Source: Fibrobacter succinogenes (lineage in GTDB: Bacteria > Fibrobacterota > Fibrobacteria > Fibrobacterales > Fibrobacteraceae). From it: DNA of 64,000 bases. The notes beneath the pieces were generated by a model. The model did no database searches, was not told where the DNA came from, and saw nothing but the letters and a program-made list of their open reading frames with translations. Position 1 is the stretch's first letter. Each line of letters starts with the position of its first letter. This document shows, one piece after another, positions 1-7,917 of this stretch. Both the position numbers and the translations under genes were made by a program. The DNA lies in the NCBI GenBank assembly GCA_902762795.1, contig CACWPM010000026.1, positions 16,806 to 80,805 of the forward strand, given 5' to 3'.

Positions 1-1427
1 ACGTTCGCGTCAAGAGACATACCGACAACGAGGATGAAGCCTGCGATACCCGGCAACGTAAGCGTCGCGTTGAACACAGACATCACGGCGGCAGTCACGA
101 GGGCGTTGATCATCACGCCGATACTTGCGATGAAACCACCGAGACGGTAGTAAGCGACCATGAACACCAAGCAGAGCAAGAGGCCGATAGCACCGGAACC
201 GAAGCCCTGGACAATGTTTTCTTCACCGAGGGTAGCACCGACGCTACGGCTTTCGATGATCTTCATCGGAGCCTTGAGGGCACCAGCCTTCAAAACGACC
301 GCGAGGCGGTTTGCTTCGGCCATATCGTCAAGACCAGTAATCTGAGCTTCACCATTCGGGATACGGTCACGGATGACCGGAGCGGAAATGACTTGATTAT
401 CAAGGACGATAGCCATCTGCTTGCCGACGTTAGCAGCAGTCACAGCCGAGAACTTTTTAGGACCGATGCCACCAAAGCGGAGGTTCACGGCAACTTCACC
501 GGCACTCATACCATCGCTCACGCGGTACGGACGAGCATCCGTAATATCGTCACCGCCCATTTCTGCACGGCGCTTGAGGAGGTAAAGACGCTTGGCCTTG
601 ATGTTTGCATCGCGGCGGAGCTTTTCAAGACCGCTGCCAAAAGCGAAAGCGACATCGCGCGGGATGAGCTTCTGCACACCTTCAGTGGCAAGGAGCTTTT
701 TCACCTTTTCGACGCTTTCTTCAGCAATGAAACCGCCATTGCCAAAAGAAATGAAGAACGAAGAAAGGGACTGTCCGACCACCTCTGCCGGAGCGGCTTC
801 AGCGGTAGCGGAATCCTTCGTTTCCGAAGTTTCAGTCTTAGCAACGCCACCAGCGAGAAGTTCTTCATCAGACAAGGCCTTTTCCTTCTTCACAGAATCC
901 TTCTTGGAAGAATCCGTCACAGCGGAATCGGCAACAATGTCGGTCGTCTGGCGAGTCAGGTAGCCATCAATAAGGCTAACAACCTGCGTAAACTTTTCGG
1001 ATTCGGCGAGAATCTTGAATTCGAGCTTAGCCGTAGAACCCACGAGAGACTTCGCCGTGGAGTCATCCACACCAGCCAGTTCAACGAGAATGCGGTCATC
1101 GCCAGTCGGAGAAATCTGCGGTTCGGAAAGACCGTACTGGTCAACACGGTTACGAATAATTTCAAGAGACTGAGCCTGGATGTCCTTGATATCGTCACCA
1201 TCCTTGAGACCGGACTTGTCGATCTGGAGAGTGATGCTCGTACCACCGGCAAGATCCAAACCGAAGTTGACGGAACGGGAACTCAGTTTCGGATTTTCTT
1301 TAAGGAAGGCCTGCTTGGCTTCACCTTTCTTGGAGTGAACCTGGATAGACGGCCATACAGAGATGGCTGAAAGAATAATGACGAGGAGAATGATAATTTC
1401 TCGCAAGCCGAATTTGTGTTTATTCAT
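1..1427 (-). CDS. secD: Protein translocase subunit SecD (C-terminal end outside window)
   Basis: SecD helps SecYEG move proteins across the inner membrane and uses the proton gradient to complete export. Reading the minus strand from the ATG at 1427 gives a short cytosolic start, one membrane segment (about residues 8-27), the periplasmic start FGLDLAGGTSI, the P1 motif RNRVDQYGLSEP, then the conserved LAVVLKAGALKAP before the second membrane helix, and the frame runs off the window at GMSLDANV, the SecD transmembrane signature. About 475 residues are visible. A lysine/serine/glutamate-rich insertion near residues 160-215 separates the periplasmic subdomains. A Shine-Dalgarno AAGGG lies 7 bases before the ATG. 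secF would be expected beyond the left edge. The family call is firm; the C-terminus cannot be seen. Confidence 0.95.
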   Translation of the reverse strand, partial: MNKHKFGLREIIILLVIILSAISVWPSIQVHSKKGEAKQAFLKENPKLSSRSVNFGLDLAGGTSITLQIDKSGLKDGDDIKDIQAQSLEIIRNRVDQYGLSEPQISPTGDDRILVELAGVDDSTAKSLVGSTAKLEFKILAESEKFTQVVSLIDGYLTRQTTDIVADSAVTDSSKKDSVKKEKALSDEELLAGGVAKTETSETKDSATAEAAPAEVVGQSLSSFFISFGNGGFIAEESVEKVKKLLATEGVQKLIPRDVAFAFGSGLEKLRRDANIKAKRLYLLKRRAEMGGDDITDARPYRVSDGMSAGEVAVNLRFGGIGPKKFSAVTAANVGKQMAIVLDNQVISAPVIRDRIPNGEAQITGLDDMAEANRLAVVLKAGALKAPMKIIESRSVGATLGEENIVQGFGSGAIGLLLCLVFMVAYYRLGGFIASIGVMINALVTAAVMSVFNATLTLPGIAGFILVVGMSLDAN

Positions 1428-1486
1428 TTGTAATCCCTTAATAAGGCATTAAACATACTAGTTGCGGGGTCAAATTTAGAAAAAAA

Positions 1487-1517
<31 letters not shown>

Positions 1518-1656
1518 ACAAGCTCATTTATAGACCTTTGCGAAAAAAAATATTGAGAAACCCCGAAAAACGTCATAGCGAGCGAAGCGAAGCAATCTAT
1601 ACGTTCGAATAGTATAAATAATATAGAGAGGGGAAAGCCTTCCCCTGATTGCATCT

Positions 1657-1757
1657 TAGACGACAGAACGCTTCGCTACAGACGAAAGAGGAAAGAAATT
1701 ACTAAATAAACATCTATAGTCTTTCGTCTGTAGGGCCAAGGCCCGTTCTTTCGTCTA
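1657..1757. repeat. Converging pair of TAGACGA-type elements
   Basis: The copy at 1657-1688 reads TAGACGACAGAACG, a short spacer, then CTACAGACGAAAG. The copy at 1721-1757 is the reverse complement of the same pattern with a GGGC-CAAG-GCCC mini-hairpin as spacer. A third copy lies at 24859-24895, and a partial one at 27846-27858. Two copies facing each other could fold into a long stem. Confidence 0.75.
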
Positions 1758-1819
1758 ATATTCCATCACCCCTTCTAGCGGAGGCTCAGACGCCGCCCCC
1801 GCAACGCCCGGCTTATAGC

Positions 1820-1854
1820 AGTCGGAAGTAGGAAGTAGACAGTAGGAAGTAGGA
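1820..1854. repeat. Heptamer tract, AGTAGGA type (5 units)
   Basis: Five successive 7-base units of the AGTAGGA/AGTAGAC/AGTCGGA type. The same unit type occurs again at 3190-3238, on the other side of the amylase-like gene. Confidence 0.85.
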
Positions 1855-1925
1855 AGAAAAAAAGTGTTTCCGTCATGCCCGCCACCGAGAAGGCATCTCC
1901 CATCCTGCAGCAAAAAGTCTACTGT

Positions 1926-3185
1926 TCACTTAATTTCGAACAACGGATCGGGCTTTGCCGCAGTAATCGCGAGCGTCATTTTCGTCTTGCCTAATGCACG
2001 GACAATTTCCAGACGCCCCGCACTATAAGCAATCTCAAGAGAACCATCCCGAAGCACGTGATTTTTCTTGCGAAGCTCTATCAACCCTTTCATATATTCA
2101 TATATAGGATGAGTCAGCCCTTCAGACAACTTATCCCACGGGAACGACCTGCGATTGTCAGGATCCTTGCCACCCGCCATGCCAATCTCGTCGCCGTAAT
2201 AGACGCACGGGGCGCCCGGCAAAAAGAATAGAATCGAAAGCGCAAGCTTTACACGCTGTAAATTTGAGCACGGAAGCGAGGCCAACCTAACCGTATCGTG
2301 ACTTCCGAGCAAGTTCATTTGCACGCCAAAACGCCCTTCCGGGAACGCCTCCCGCAAGCGCTTCGCGAATTCAGCCATGTCAATCGGGCTCTCGTCAAAG
2401 AGGTACGCGAGCACAGCCTTACGCAAGGGATAATTCATCACGCCATCGAACTGGTCGCCCTTGAGCCAACGCGAAGGCTCGTCCCAAATTTCACCGACAA
2501 TATACGCTTCGGGGTTTATCGCCTTGATGCGGCGGCGGAACTCCTGCCAGAAGCTATCGTCGTCAATCTCGTTCGGGACATCGAGACGCCAACCGTCAAT
2601 GCCGCGTTTCATCCAGTACTCGCCCACCGAGAAAAGGTAATCGCGAACGTCCGGATTGTCGGTATTGAACTTCGGAAGCGCAGGATACCCCCACCAGCAA
2701 TCGTAATTGGGCTTGCCCGAATATGCATGGAGCGGCCATCCATGCACATGGAACCAGTCCACGTACGGAGAATTCCTACCCAGTTCCATCAAGCTGTTGA
2801 ACTGGAAAAATCCGCGCGAGCAATGGTTGAACACGCCGTCTAAAATCACGCGGAGCCCAAGCTTGTGCGCTTTCTTGACGAGATTGTCAAAATCCTTGAG
2901 CGTTCCAAGCACCGGATCAATTTCAAAGTAATCGACTGTATGGTAGCGGTGGTTTGAATTGCTCTTGAAAATCGGGCAAAGGTAAATGGCGTTCACGCCA
3001 AGCGAGGCGATATATTCAAGCTTTTCGTTAATGCCAGCGAGATTTCCGCCGAACATGTTCTCACGTGTCGGAAGCGTATTCCATTCCACGAACTTCCCGA
3101 CCGCCTTGTACTTTGCACTACGGCAAAAACGGTCCGGAAAAATTTGATAGAAAACAGCGTCTTTGATCCAGGTGGGGAATGGCAT
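1926..3185 (-). CDS. GH13 alpha-amylase family enzyme (cyclomaltodextrinase/neopullulanase-like)
   Basis: Retaining glycoside hydrolase acting on alpha-1,4-linked glucans; with no signal peptide it should act in the cytosol on malto-oligosaccharides or glycogen fragments. All four GH13 regions are present: DGVFNH (region I, His121), GWRLDVPNE (region II, nucleophile Asp202), GEIWDE (region III, acid/base Glu232) and LLGSHD (region IV, His296-Asp297). The N-terminal WIKDAVFYQIFPDRF and the 419-residue length fit intracellular neopullulanase-like enzymes without the N-terminal starch-binding domain. The start ATG at 3185 has no Shine-Dalgarno; heptamer repeats begin 4 bases upstream. malQ precedes it on the same strand, 325 bases away, so the two probably serve internal glucan turnover. 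Exact substrate is not readable from sequence. Confidence 0.88.
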   Translation of the reverse strand: MPFPTWIKDAVFYQIFPDRFCRSAKYKAVGKFVEWNTLPTRENMFGGNLAGINEKLEYIASLGVNAIYLCPIFKSNSNHRYHTVDYFEIDPVLGTLKDFDNLVKKAHKLGLRVILDGVFNHCSRGFFQFNSLMELGRNSPYVDWFHVHGWPLHAYSGKPNYDCWWGYPALPKFNTDNPDVRDYLFSVGEYWMKRGIDGWRLDVPNEIDDDSFWQEFRRRIKAINPEAYIVGEIWDEPSRWLKGDQFDGVMNYPLRKAVLAYLFDESPIDMAEFAKRLREAFPEGRFGVQMNLLGSHDTVRLASLPCSNLQRVKLALSILFFLPGAPCVYYGDEIGMAGGKDPDNRRSFPWDKLSEGLTHPIYEYMKGLIELRKKNHVLRDGSLEIAYSAGRLEIVRALGKTKMTLAITAAKPDPLFEIK

Positions 3186-3510
3186 GTGTAGTAGGAAGTA
3201 GGAAGTTAGAAGTAGGAAGTAAACAGTGGTTAGTGGTTAAGGTTTTGCCATCCTCGAAGCGATCATCCTCGACCGAAGGGAGGGGATCCAGTGAAGGTAT
3301 GGGCTCGGGGCTTACGCCCCTTGGGATATGAGGTATGAGCTATTGTAATAAGAAAGCCCCAAAGCCTTGCAAAGCAAGGCGTGCCCAAGCGTAGCGAGCT
3401 CAAAGCGAGTTTACGAGCTATACAAGACTTGCCAATTTATTGGCTTAGTCGTTGTTATGCCCTTTGGGTAGACCTCATAGCTCATAGCCCAAGCGTAGCG
3501 TGCCCAACGC
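3186..3510. other. Repeat-rich gap between malQ and the GH13 gene
   Basis: No gene is apparent. Holds the AGTAGGA/AGTGGTT heptamer tract (3190-3238), a sequence at about 3298-3340 (TATGGGCTCGG start, GGTATGAGC end) that recurs at 14503-14549 beside mnmA, three short heptads (GATATGA type, 3325-3345), and a CTCATAG doublet (3474-3487) which is the same motif on the other strand. Confidence 0.65.
3190..3238. repeat. Heptamer tract, AGTAGGA then AGTGGTT (7 units)
   Basis: Seven in-phase 7-base units, AGTAGGA-like at first and changing to AGTGGTT for the last two. It starts 4 bases before the GH13 gene's start codon, where a ribosome-binding site would normally be. Confidence 0.88.
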
Positions 3511-5484
3511 CTAAATTTTCCACAGCGGACGCGACCTGCGGTCATCGACAAGCTTGTGAATCTCCGAGACCAATCCAGAATTCGCAAGCAAGTCCTCGAC
3601 ACTGCACGGCATGCGGTACGTCCAATTTTTGCCACCAACGGTTCCCGGAATGTTGACACGCTCTTCCTTCGGATCGCATGCAGAAAGCACCGACGAAAGT
3701 GCAAAGTAATCCTGAATCGGCGGAATGCAGAACAAACTATTCGCAGAGAACACATGCGCGAGAATGTCCCGCACCACAGGCGGAGAAAGCTTTTCAGGAG
3801 CAACACCCGGCAATCCTGCATGAGACCAGTAGAAACCTCTGTCGAAATCACTCTCTTCCCAGAGGCCACGCAAAGTCGAAGTGTCATGACAACTCGTCGT
3901 GCAAACGGAGAGACGCGGGTATTCATCCATACTGTAATACGGAGAATAAGGCACATTCCAGTTACGAGCCCAGCGTTCAATACGCAGCGACATGATGTCG
4001 AGTTTCTTGAGCACGGTAGGTACGCACGGCGGCACGGCGCCAAGGTCTTCGGCGCAAACAAGCATATCCGTTTCATTTGCCAGTACAGACAAAAGTTTCA
4101 TCGCGTTCTGCTCCCATAGAGCATTTTGCGCCTGTTCGTTCTGGCCAATCAGTTCATGAAGTTTATCTTGTTCGTTCTGCGGGAGCGTAAAGAGCACAGG
4201 CTGGTTGTACCAGTACCAATACGGATAAAATGTATTTTCGTCTCCTGTCGGAATGAATACGCGATTCCAATAAACACGGAGCATGGAATCCTTGATTTCC
4301 TGCGGTTCGTCAAGAGCCAGGATAGCGCGTTCCGACAAGAGCTCCGGCTTGAGGATAAAGCGGTCCACGGTCCCGGGCAAATTTTCGAAGTACTTGGAAA
4401 CAAGCCATTCCGTCTCTGTACCAAGGAACTCACGCAACTGGTCCACAGAGAAGTTCGGCCGGCGCAAATATTCAAGCGATTCGCGGCAGAAACCCGCATT
4501 GCGCAGCACATCCCACGTGAGCGGGATCGACGGCATGAAGCGCCCCAAAATGCCAGTCGTTTCCGTTTCGGGGATTGCCCAGATGCGGAAGAAGCCGAGC
4601 ACATGGTCAATGCGATAAGCATGATAAAACTTGCTCGCCTGAGCCAAACGTCGACGCCACCAGCCAAAATCATCGGCTTCAAGCACGTCCCAGCGGTAAG
4701 TCGGGAAGCCCCAGTTCTGGCCACCGTAGCTGAACATGTCTGGAGGCGCCCCCGCACGGTCTGCAAGGGAGAAGTACTTGCGGTCAAACCACACATCGGC
4801 GCTGTCTTCGTTGATGAGAATAGGCACATCGCCTTTCAAGCGCAGTCCGAGCTTGGAGACCTCGTTCACAGCAGCGGTAAACTGCCCTTCGGCGGTGTAC
4901 TGCATCCAAGCCTGGAACAGCACATCCTTGTAGTTTTTCATCCAAAGTTTATCTATATCGGCAGCGGAAGGATTCTGGAATTTTTTCCAATCCTTCCAAC
5001 TAGCTTCACCGTTCTGAGCCTTGAGCGTACAATAGACGCAATAGGATTTGACCCAGGCGTTCTTGTCAATCCATGCCAGGAGTTTCTTAGAAGACTTGAG
5101 AACATCGTAGCAGGAATCAAAAATTTTACGCAGGATAGCGCGCTTCCAAGTAGTAATGCGGTAGTAGTCTACGCGCTCGATGCCAGCAAACTGTTCGCAC
5201 GCCTTTTCAATTTCATGTTCGAACGAAGAAGCGCCTTCGACAGACTGCACGTTGATGAATACTGGGTTCAAGGCAAAAGCACTGCGGGCACTGTAAGGAC
5301 TCGGCTCGGACCCTGTATCGTTTACAGGCAAAAGCTGAATGATATTGAAACCACAGAACTTGGACCATTGGGCAAAAGGAATCAAGTCCAAAAATTCGCC
5401 AATGCCAATACTGTGTTTGCTATGAAGACTGAAAAGAGGAACGGCAACGCCGGTTTGGAAAGAAGTTAAATCACCATATCGCAT
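3511..5484 (-). CDS. malQ: 4-alpha-glucanotransferase (GH77, amylomaltase/disproportionating enzyme)
   Basis: Transfers alpha-1,4-glucan segments between malto-oligosaccharides, releasing glucose. The GH77 catalytic set is visible: nucleophile Asp293 in YRIDHVLGFFR, acid/base Glu479 in VCAEDLGAVP, and Asp534 in TSCHDTSTLRG, plus the substrate-binding stretch INEDSADVWFD and the C-terminal NIPGTVGGKNWTYRMP. Length (657 residues) fits the longer GH77 type; the stretch around residues 80-200 is larger than in the ~500-residue amylomaltases. No signal peptide, so cytosolic. TATATT at 5491-5496 ends 6 bases before the ATG and there is no well-placed Shine-Dalgarno (leaderless candidate). Its neighbour downstream is the GH13 enzyme, consistent with glycogen or maltodextrin metabolism. 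Confidence 0.93.
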   Translation of the reverse strand: MRYGDLTSFQTGVAVPLFSLHSKHSIGIGEFLDLIPFAQWSKFCGFNIIQLLPVNDTGSEPSPYSARSAFALNPVFINVQSVEGASSFEHEIEKACEQFAGIERVDYYRITTWKRAILRKIFDSCYDVLKSSKKLLAWIDKNAWVKSYCVYCTLKAQNGEASWKDWKKFQNPSAADIDKLWMKNYKDVLFQAWMQYTAEGQFTAAVNEVSKLGLRLKGDVPILINEDSADVWFDRKYFSLADRAGAPPDMFSYGGQNWGFPTYRWDVLEADDFGWWRRRLAQASKFYHAYRIDHVLGFFRIWAIPETETTGILGRFMPSIPLTWDVLRNAGFCRESLEYLRRPNFSVDQLREFLGTETEWLVSKYFENLPGTVDRFILKPELLSERAILALDEPQEIKDSMLRVYWNRVFIPTGDENTFYPYWYWYNQPVLFTLPQNEQDKLHELIGQNEQAQNALWEQNAMKLLSVLANETDMLVCAEDLGAVPPCVPTVLKKLDIMSLRIERWARNWNVPYSPYYSMDEYPRLSVCTTSCHDTSTLRGLWEESDFDRGFYWSHAGLPGVAPEKLSPPVVRDILAHVFSANSLFCIPPIQDYFALSSVLSACDPKEERVNIPGTVGGKNWTYRMPCSVEDLLANSGLVSEIHKLVDDRRSRPLWKI

Positions 5485-5533
5485 GGTTCAAATATAACTC
5501 CAAATTTTTAAAAGAATCTTTCAAAATACGCGC

Positions 5534-5563
5534 AAATAAAAAAAGGCTCGGAAACCCGAGACC
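5534..5563 (-). terminator. Rho-independent terminator of peptide gene 1
   Basis: On the minus strand a CTCGG-GTTT-CCGAG hairpin, extended by a GG/CC pair with one bulged base, is followed by seven T residues. It lies about 30 bases after the stop of the 20-residue peptide gene and before malQ, so the peptide mRNA would be its own short transcript of about 145 bases. Confidence 0.85.
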
Positions 5564-5594
5564 ACTTTCTGTTTTCTTAATCTTTCTTTAATAA

Positions 5595-5657
5595 TTAAGC
5601 ACGCTTACTGTACTTCTTAAAGCTCTTGATCAAGAGGGCGGCGAGAATGCAATACAT
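5595..5657 (-). CDS. 20-residue cationic hydrophobic peptide, copy 1
   Basis: Encodes MYCILAALLIKSFKKYSKRA. It is too short for usual gene finding but has every signal of a real gene: a consensus-like promoter (5684-5712), AAGGAG 5 bases before the ATG, a clean stop, and a terminator. Copy 2 at 6401-6463 differs in five codons, four of them synonymous (Tyr, Lys, Arg, Ala) and one Ser/Ala, which points to selection on the protein. The first ten residues are hydrophobic and the second half carries five or more positive charges, giving a potentially membrane-active helix. The coding region contains a perfect 14-base palindrome CTCTTGATCAAGAG. Function unknown; possibilities are a small membrane peptide, a type I toxin-like peptide, or a dual-function small RNA. 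Confidence 0.72.
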   Translation of the reverse strand: MYCILAALLIKSFKKYSKRA

Positions 5658-5683
5658 TTAGACTCCTTGTTTTGACGGCGCCA

Positions 5684-5712
5684 ATATTAACAAATTTTTA
5701 CTACCACGTCAA
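5684..5712 (-). promoter_or_regulatory. Sigma70-type promoter of peptide gene 1
   Basis: TTGACG (5707-5712), 17-base spacer, TAATAT (5684-5689) reading left. Predicted transcript start is near 5677, about 20 bases before the start codon. Copy 2 has the same arrangement with the same spacer length. Confidence 0.75.
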
Positions 5713-5822
5713 GGGATTTTAGTATATATTTCGGCAACTTTTTAGACAAATCGTCCATAACAGTATAGAGGCCACCTCTAGACGCCAACTTTCCCCACAT
5801 CCTTTTTTTATTTTGTAAAGGT

Positions 5823-6320
5823 ATGTTTTCTCTGAAAAAAATTTTATTTCTTACAAGCTTTTTGTTCGAATTCACATTTGCTGAAGATATTGAAAAGCTC
5901 TACGATTCTGATTACCATATATACAAAACAGAAATAGATTCTACAGAAATCTACGAACGCATGATTCTTCAAGAACAGAGTAATGCATCCACAACAGTAG
6001 GTCAAATTCTACTCGGTTTTGGGATCCCCTTAACTATCGGAGGAGGCATTGCAATTTACAAGACAGCAACGTTTGATGACGATGAACAATTCAATACCGC
6101 AGCATTCGGCATTCCTCTAGCAATCATAGGCGTTCCAATGATACTTTACGGCATCTACGACATTGCAAAATCCACAAGTCACGCACAAAAGTACAAAGAA
6201 CTAAAAAAGCGATATTTCTACTACAAATACAAAAAGCAAAAACAGACTGCTCAAATTTTTATAATACCACTAATCAGCATACATTCCCAAGCAGGCCTCG
6301 GCATGCTTCTAAAATTCTAA
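5823..6320 (+). CDS. Exported protein of unknown function with two hydrophobic segments
   Basis: I do not recognise the family. The 165-residue product begins with a signal peptide (FSLKKILFLTSFLFEFTFA, cut likely after residue 20), then a short charged region, two glycine-rich hydrophobic segments (about residues 59-79 and 93-113), a strongly basic tyrosine/lysine stretch (120-145) and a C-terminal strand-like IHSQAGLGMLLKF. It may sit in the envelope. It is bracketed by two direct copies of the 20-residue peptide cassette on the other strand. TATTTT at 5809-5814 ends 8 bases before the ATG; AAAGG next to the ATG is too close for a normal Shine-Dalgarno. Codon use is A+T-richer than neighbours. 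Confidence 0.75.
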   Translation: MFSLKKILFLTSFLFEFTFAEDIEKLYDSDYHIYKTEIDSTEIYERMILQEQSNASTTVGQILLGFGIPLTIGGGIAIYKTATFDDDEQFNTAAFGIPLAIIGVPMILYGIYDIAKSTSHAQKYKELKKRYFYYKYKKQKQTAQIFIIPLISIHSQAGLGMLLKF

Positions 6321-6325
6321 AACGT

Positions 6326-6359
6326 AAAAAAAAAAGCAAAGCCACGGGGAATCCGTGGC
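6326..6359 (-). terminator. Rho-independent terminator of peptide gene 2
   Basis: Minus-strand hairpin GCCACGG-loop-CCGTGGC (7 perfect pairs) followed by TTTGC and a run of ten T. It lies 42 bases after the stop of peptide gene 2 and 6 bases beyond the stop of the converging exported-protein gene. No T-run follows it on the plus strand. Confidence 0.88.
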
Positions 6360-6400
6360 ATCGCGTTCAGTTTGGTTGGAGAGAGAAAAAATCTTTTCGA

Positions 6401-6463
6401 TTATGCGCGCTTGGCGTATTTCTTAAAGCTCTTGATCAAGAGGGCGGCGAGAATGCAGTACAT
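6401..6463 (-). CDS. 20-residue cationic hydrophobic peptide, copy 2
   Basis: Encodes MYCILAALLIKSFKKYAKRA, the same as copy 1 except Ala for Ser at residue 17. AAGGAG lies 5 bases before the ATG (6469-6474), the promoter is at 6491-6519 and the terminator at 6326-6359. Together with copy 1 it forms a direct duplication of roughly 190 bases; identity is near-complete from the start codon to residue 14 and through the Shine-Dalgarno and GGCGCC leader, but the promoter spacers and terminators have diverged in sequence while keeping their function. That pattern argues for two working genes. Function unknown. Confidence 0.72.
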   Translation of the reverse strand: MYCILAALLIKSFKKYAKRA

Positions 6464-6490
6464 TTAGACTCCTTGTTTTTGACGGCGCCA

Positions 6491-6519
6491 ATGATAACAA
6501 TTTTTTACTAACGTTTCAA
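6491..6519 (-). promoter_or_regulatory. Sigma70-type promoter of peptide gene 2
   Basis: TTGAAA (6514-6519), 17-base spacer, TATCAT (6491-6496) reading left, placed as in copy 1. Both leaders begin with GGCGCCGTC. Confidence 0.72.
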
Positions 6520-6685
6520 GGGGGAAAAATATAAATTTGCGCAAATTTTTTAAAACGTGCATTTAAGACAGCCATGCCCGCGAAAGCGGAATGACAACAT
6601 CCCGCAACATACAATTCAAGACTCAAAAGAACACAAATCTTGCGATTGTTCTATATATATCGCAATCCCCGGGGTGAAAATTTGG

Positions 6686-6691
6686 TAAATT
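6686..6691 (+). promoter_or_regulatory. Extended -10 (TGGTAAATT) of the first BatD-like gene
   Basis: TGGTAAATT reads as an extended -10 element and ends 6 bases before the ATG. The same AAAATTTGGTAAATT block stands 7 bases before the third BatD gene (9152-9166), so the promoter was duplicated with the gene. A start of transcription at or next to the ATG would make these mRNAs leaderless. Confidence 0.5.
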
Positions 6692-6697
6692 CCCTAC

Positions 6698-7906
6698 ATG
6701 AAACGTTTTTTGATTTTATGTCTCAGCCTAACAGCATTTGCAAACGCAACGCATAAGATAACGATAAAAGAGGACCGCGTCGAAGCCGGCCAGATATTCC
6801 ATTTGCAACTGCAAATTCCATTAAAAGAACTGCCTAAAAATAGAAGTACACCGCAGCTTAAAATCCGCAACGACTTTAGACTTCTTGGACTCGACAGTGC
6901 AAAAAATCCGATGACATACGAGGCATTGACGACGACTCGTGTCGGTCACAGGATAACCGTCGATACAGCGCAAGTCTATACATTCCAGGTGAAAGCTCCG
7001 CAAAAAACAGGACAATTCGACCTCGGGTCGCTAAGTTGGAAAGTCAAAGGCAAGCAAAGCATCATCAGCGACAACTACCAAGTAACCGTATCCCGCCCTT
7101 ACAGCGCCCCAGCCTTAGAAGCAAGCATGACAACAAGCAAGCAAAGAGTTTATGTAGGCGAACAATTCGGCATTAACTTCGAGTTGCATTCATACGAGAA
7201 CTGCATAAGCGTCTTGGGTTCTAACAGTGTTGACTTCGGCAATAATTTCACCTCTTACCGCAACGACAATCTTAAAACGGAAAGCAAAGACTTCGGATAT
7301 CATGAAAGTCTGACAACGATTCCTTTTGCATGGTGGCTCATCCCGAACAAAAGCGGAACACTAGAAATCCCGCCCGTCAACTTCACATACTCATCAATGG
7401 GCGAACCAAAGACTGTTAAAGAAGAAAAACAATTGAATGGCCATACGTTCACTAGCACCCACACCTCACAGGAACTCGTCGAAAAAGAAGCCTTTACCGC
7501 CCCCATCTCCATTACGGTCCTCCCGCTCCCGACTAGAGGCATGCCTACGGATTTTTCAGGAATGGTCGGCTCTTACAAATTCAAAGCCTCTTTCGACCGT
7601 ACAAAAATTAAAATCGACGAAGCCATTACACTAATCGTCAACATCAGCGGCGACGGCGCAATAGGAAACATCACAAATCCGAAGCTCCCCGACCTAAGCG
7701 ATTTCCGTTGGGAACTCCCCGAAATAAACATTAACGAAAGAATTGAAGACACAAAAGTTATCACCACCAAAGACATCAAAATGGCGCTCTACCCGAGAAA
7801 AGCGGGAACCTTCAAAATCCCCGCCATTACATATTCCTGGTTCAATCCAGGCAAGAAGAAATACGAAACAGCATCCGCAGGCCCATGGACTATCGAAGTC
7901 GAATAG
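6698..7906 (+). CDS. BatD-like protein, anchorless paralogue 1
   Basis: BatD proteins belong to the aerotolerance (Bat) operon of Bacteroides and relatives and are envelope proteins with immunoglobulin-like folds. This 402-residue copy has a signal peptide (KRFLILCLSLTAFANA), the BatD N-terminal pattern (ITIKEDRVEAGQIFHLQL, LRNDFRLLGLDS-like) and the repeat VLPLPTRGMPTDFSGMVGSYKF followed by a second domain. It stops at GPWTIEVE, the point where the third paralogue continues into a linker, a membrane helix and a cytosolic domain. It would therefore be periplasmic and soluble. 11 bases separate it from paralogue 2. Family assignment is good; its role without an anchor is unknown. Confidence 0.8.
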   Translation: MKRFLILCLSLTAFANATHKITIKEDRVEAGQIFHLQLQIPLKELPKNRSTPQLKIRNDFRLLGLDSAKNPMTYEALTTTRVGHRITVDTAQVYTFQVKAPQKTGQFDLGSLSWKVKGKQSIISDNYQVTVSRPYSAPALEASMTTSKQRVYVGEQFGINFELHSYENCISVLGSNSVDFGNNFTSYRNDNLKTESKDFGYHESLTTIPFAWWLIPNKSGTLEIPPVNFTYSSMGEPKTVKEEKQLNGHTFTSTHTSQELVEKEAFTAPISITVLPLPTRGMPTDFSGMVGSYKFKASFDRTKIKIDEAITLIVNISGDGAIGNITNPKLPDLSDFRWELPEININERIEDTKVITTKDIKMALYPRKAGTFKIPAITYSWFNPGKKKYETASAGPWTIEVE

Positions 7907-7917
7907 GATCTAACAAC

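Noticed and set aside
393..1370. Long plus-strand open frame opposite secD (and similar frames opposite malQ, sprA, AIPR, the TolC genes)
   Set aside because: They mirror high-GC third positions of the real gene, have no start signals and their translations are Arg/His-rich without motifs.
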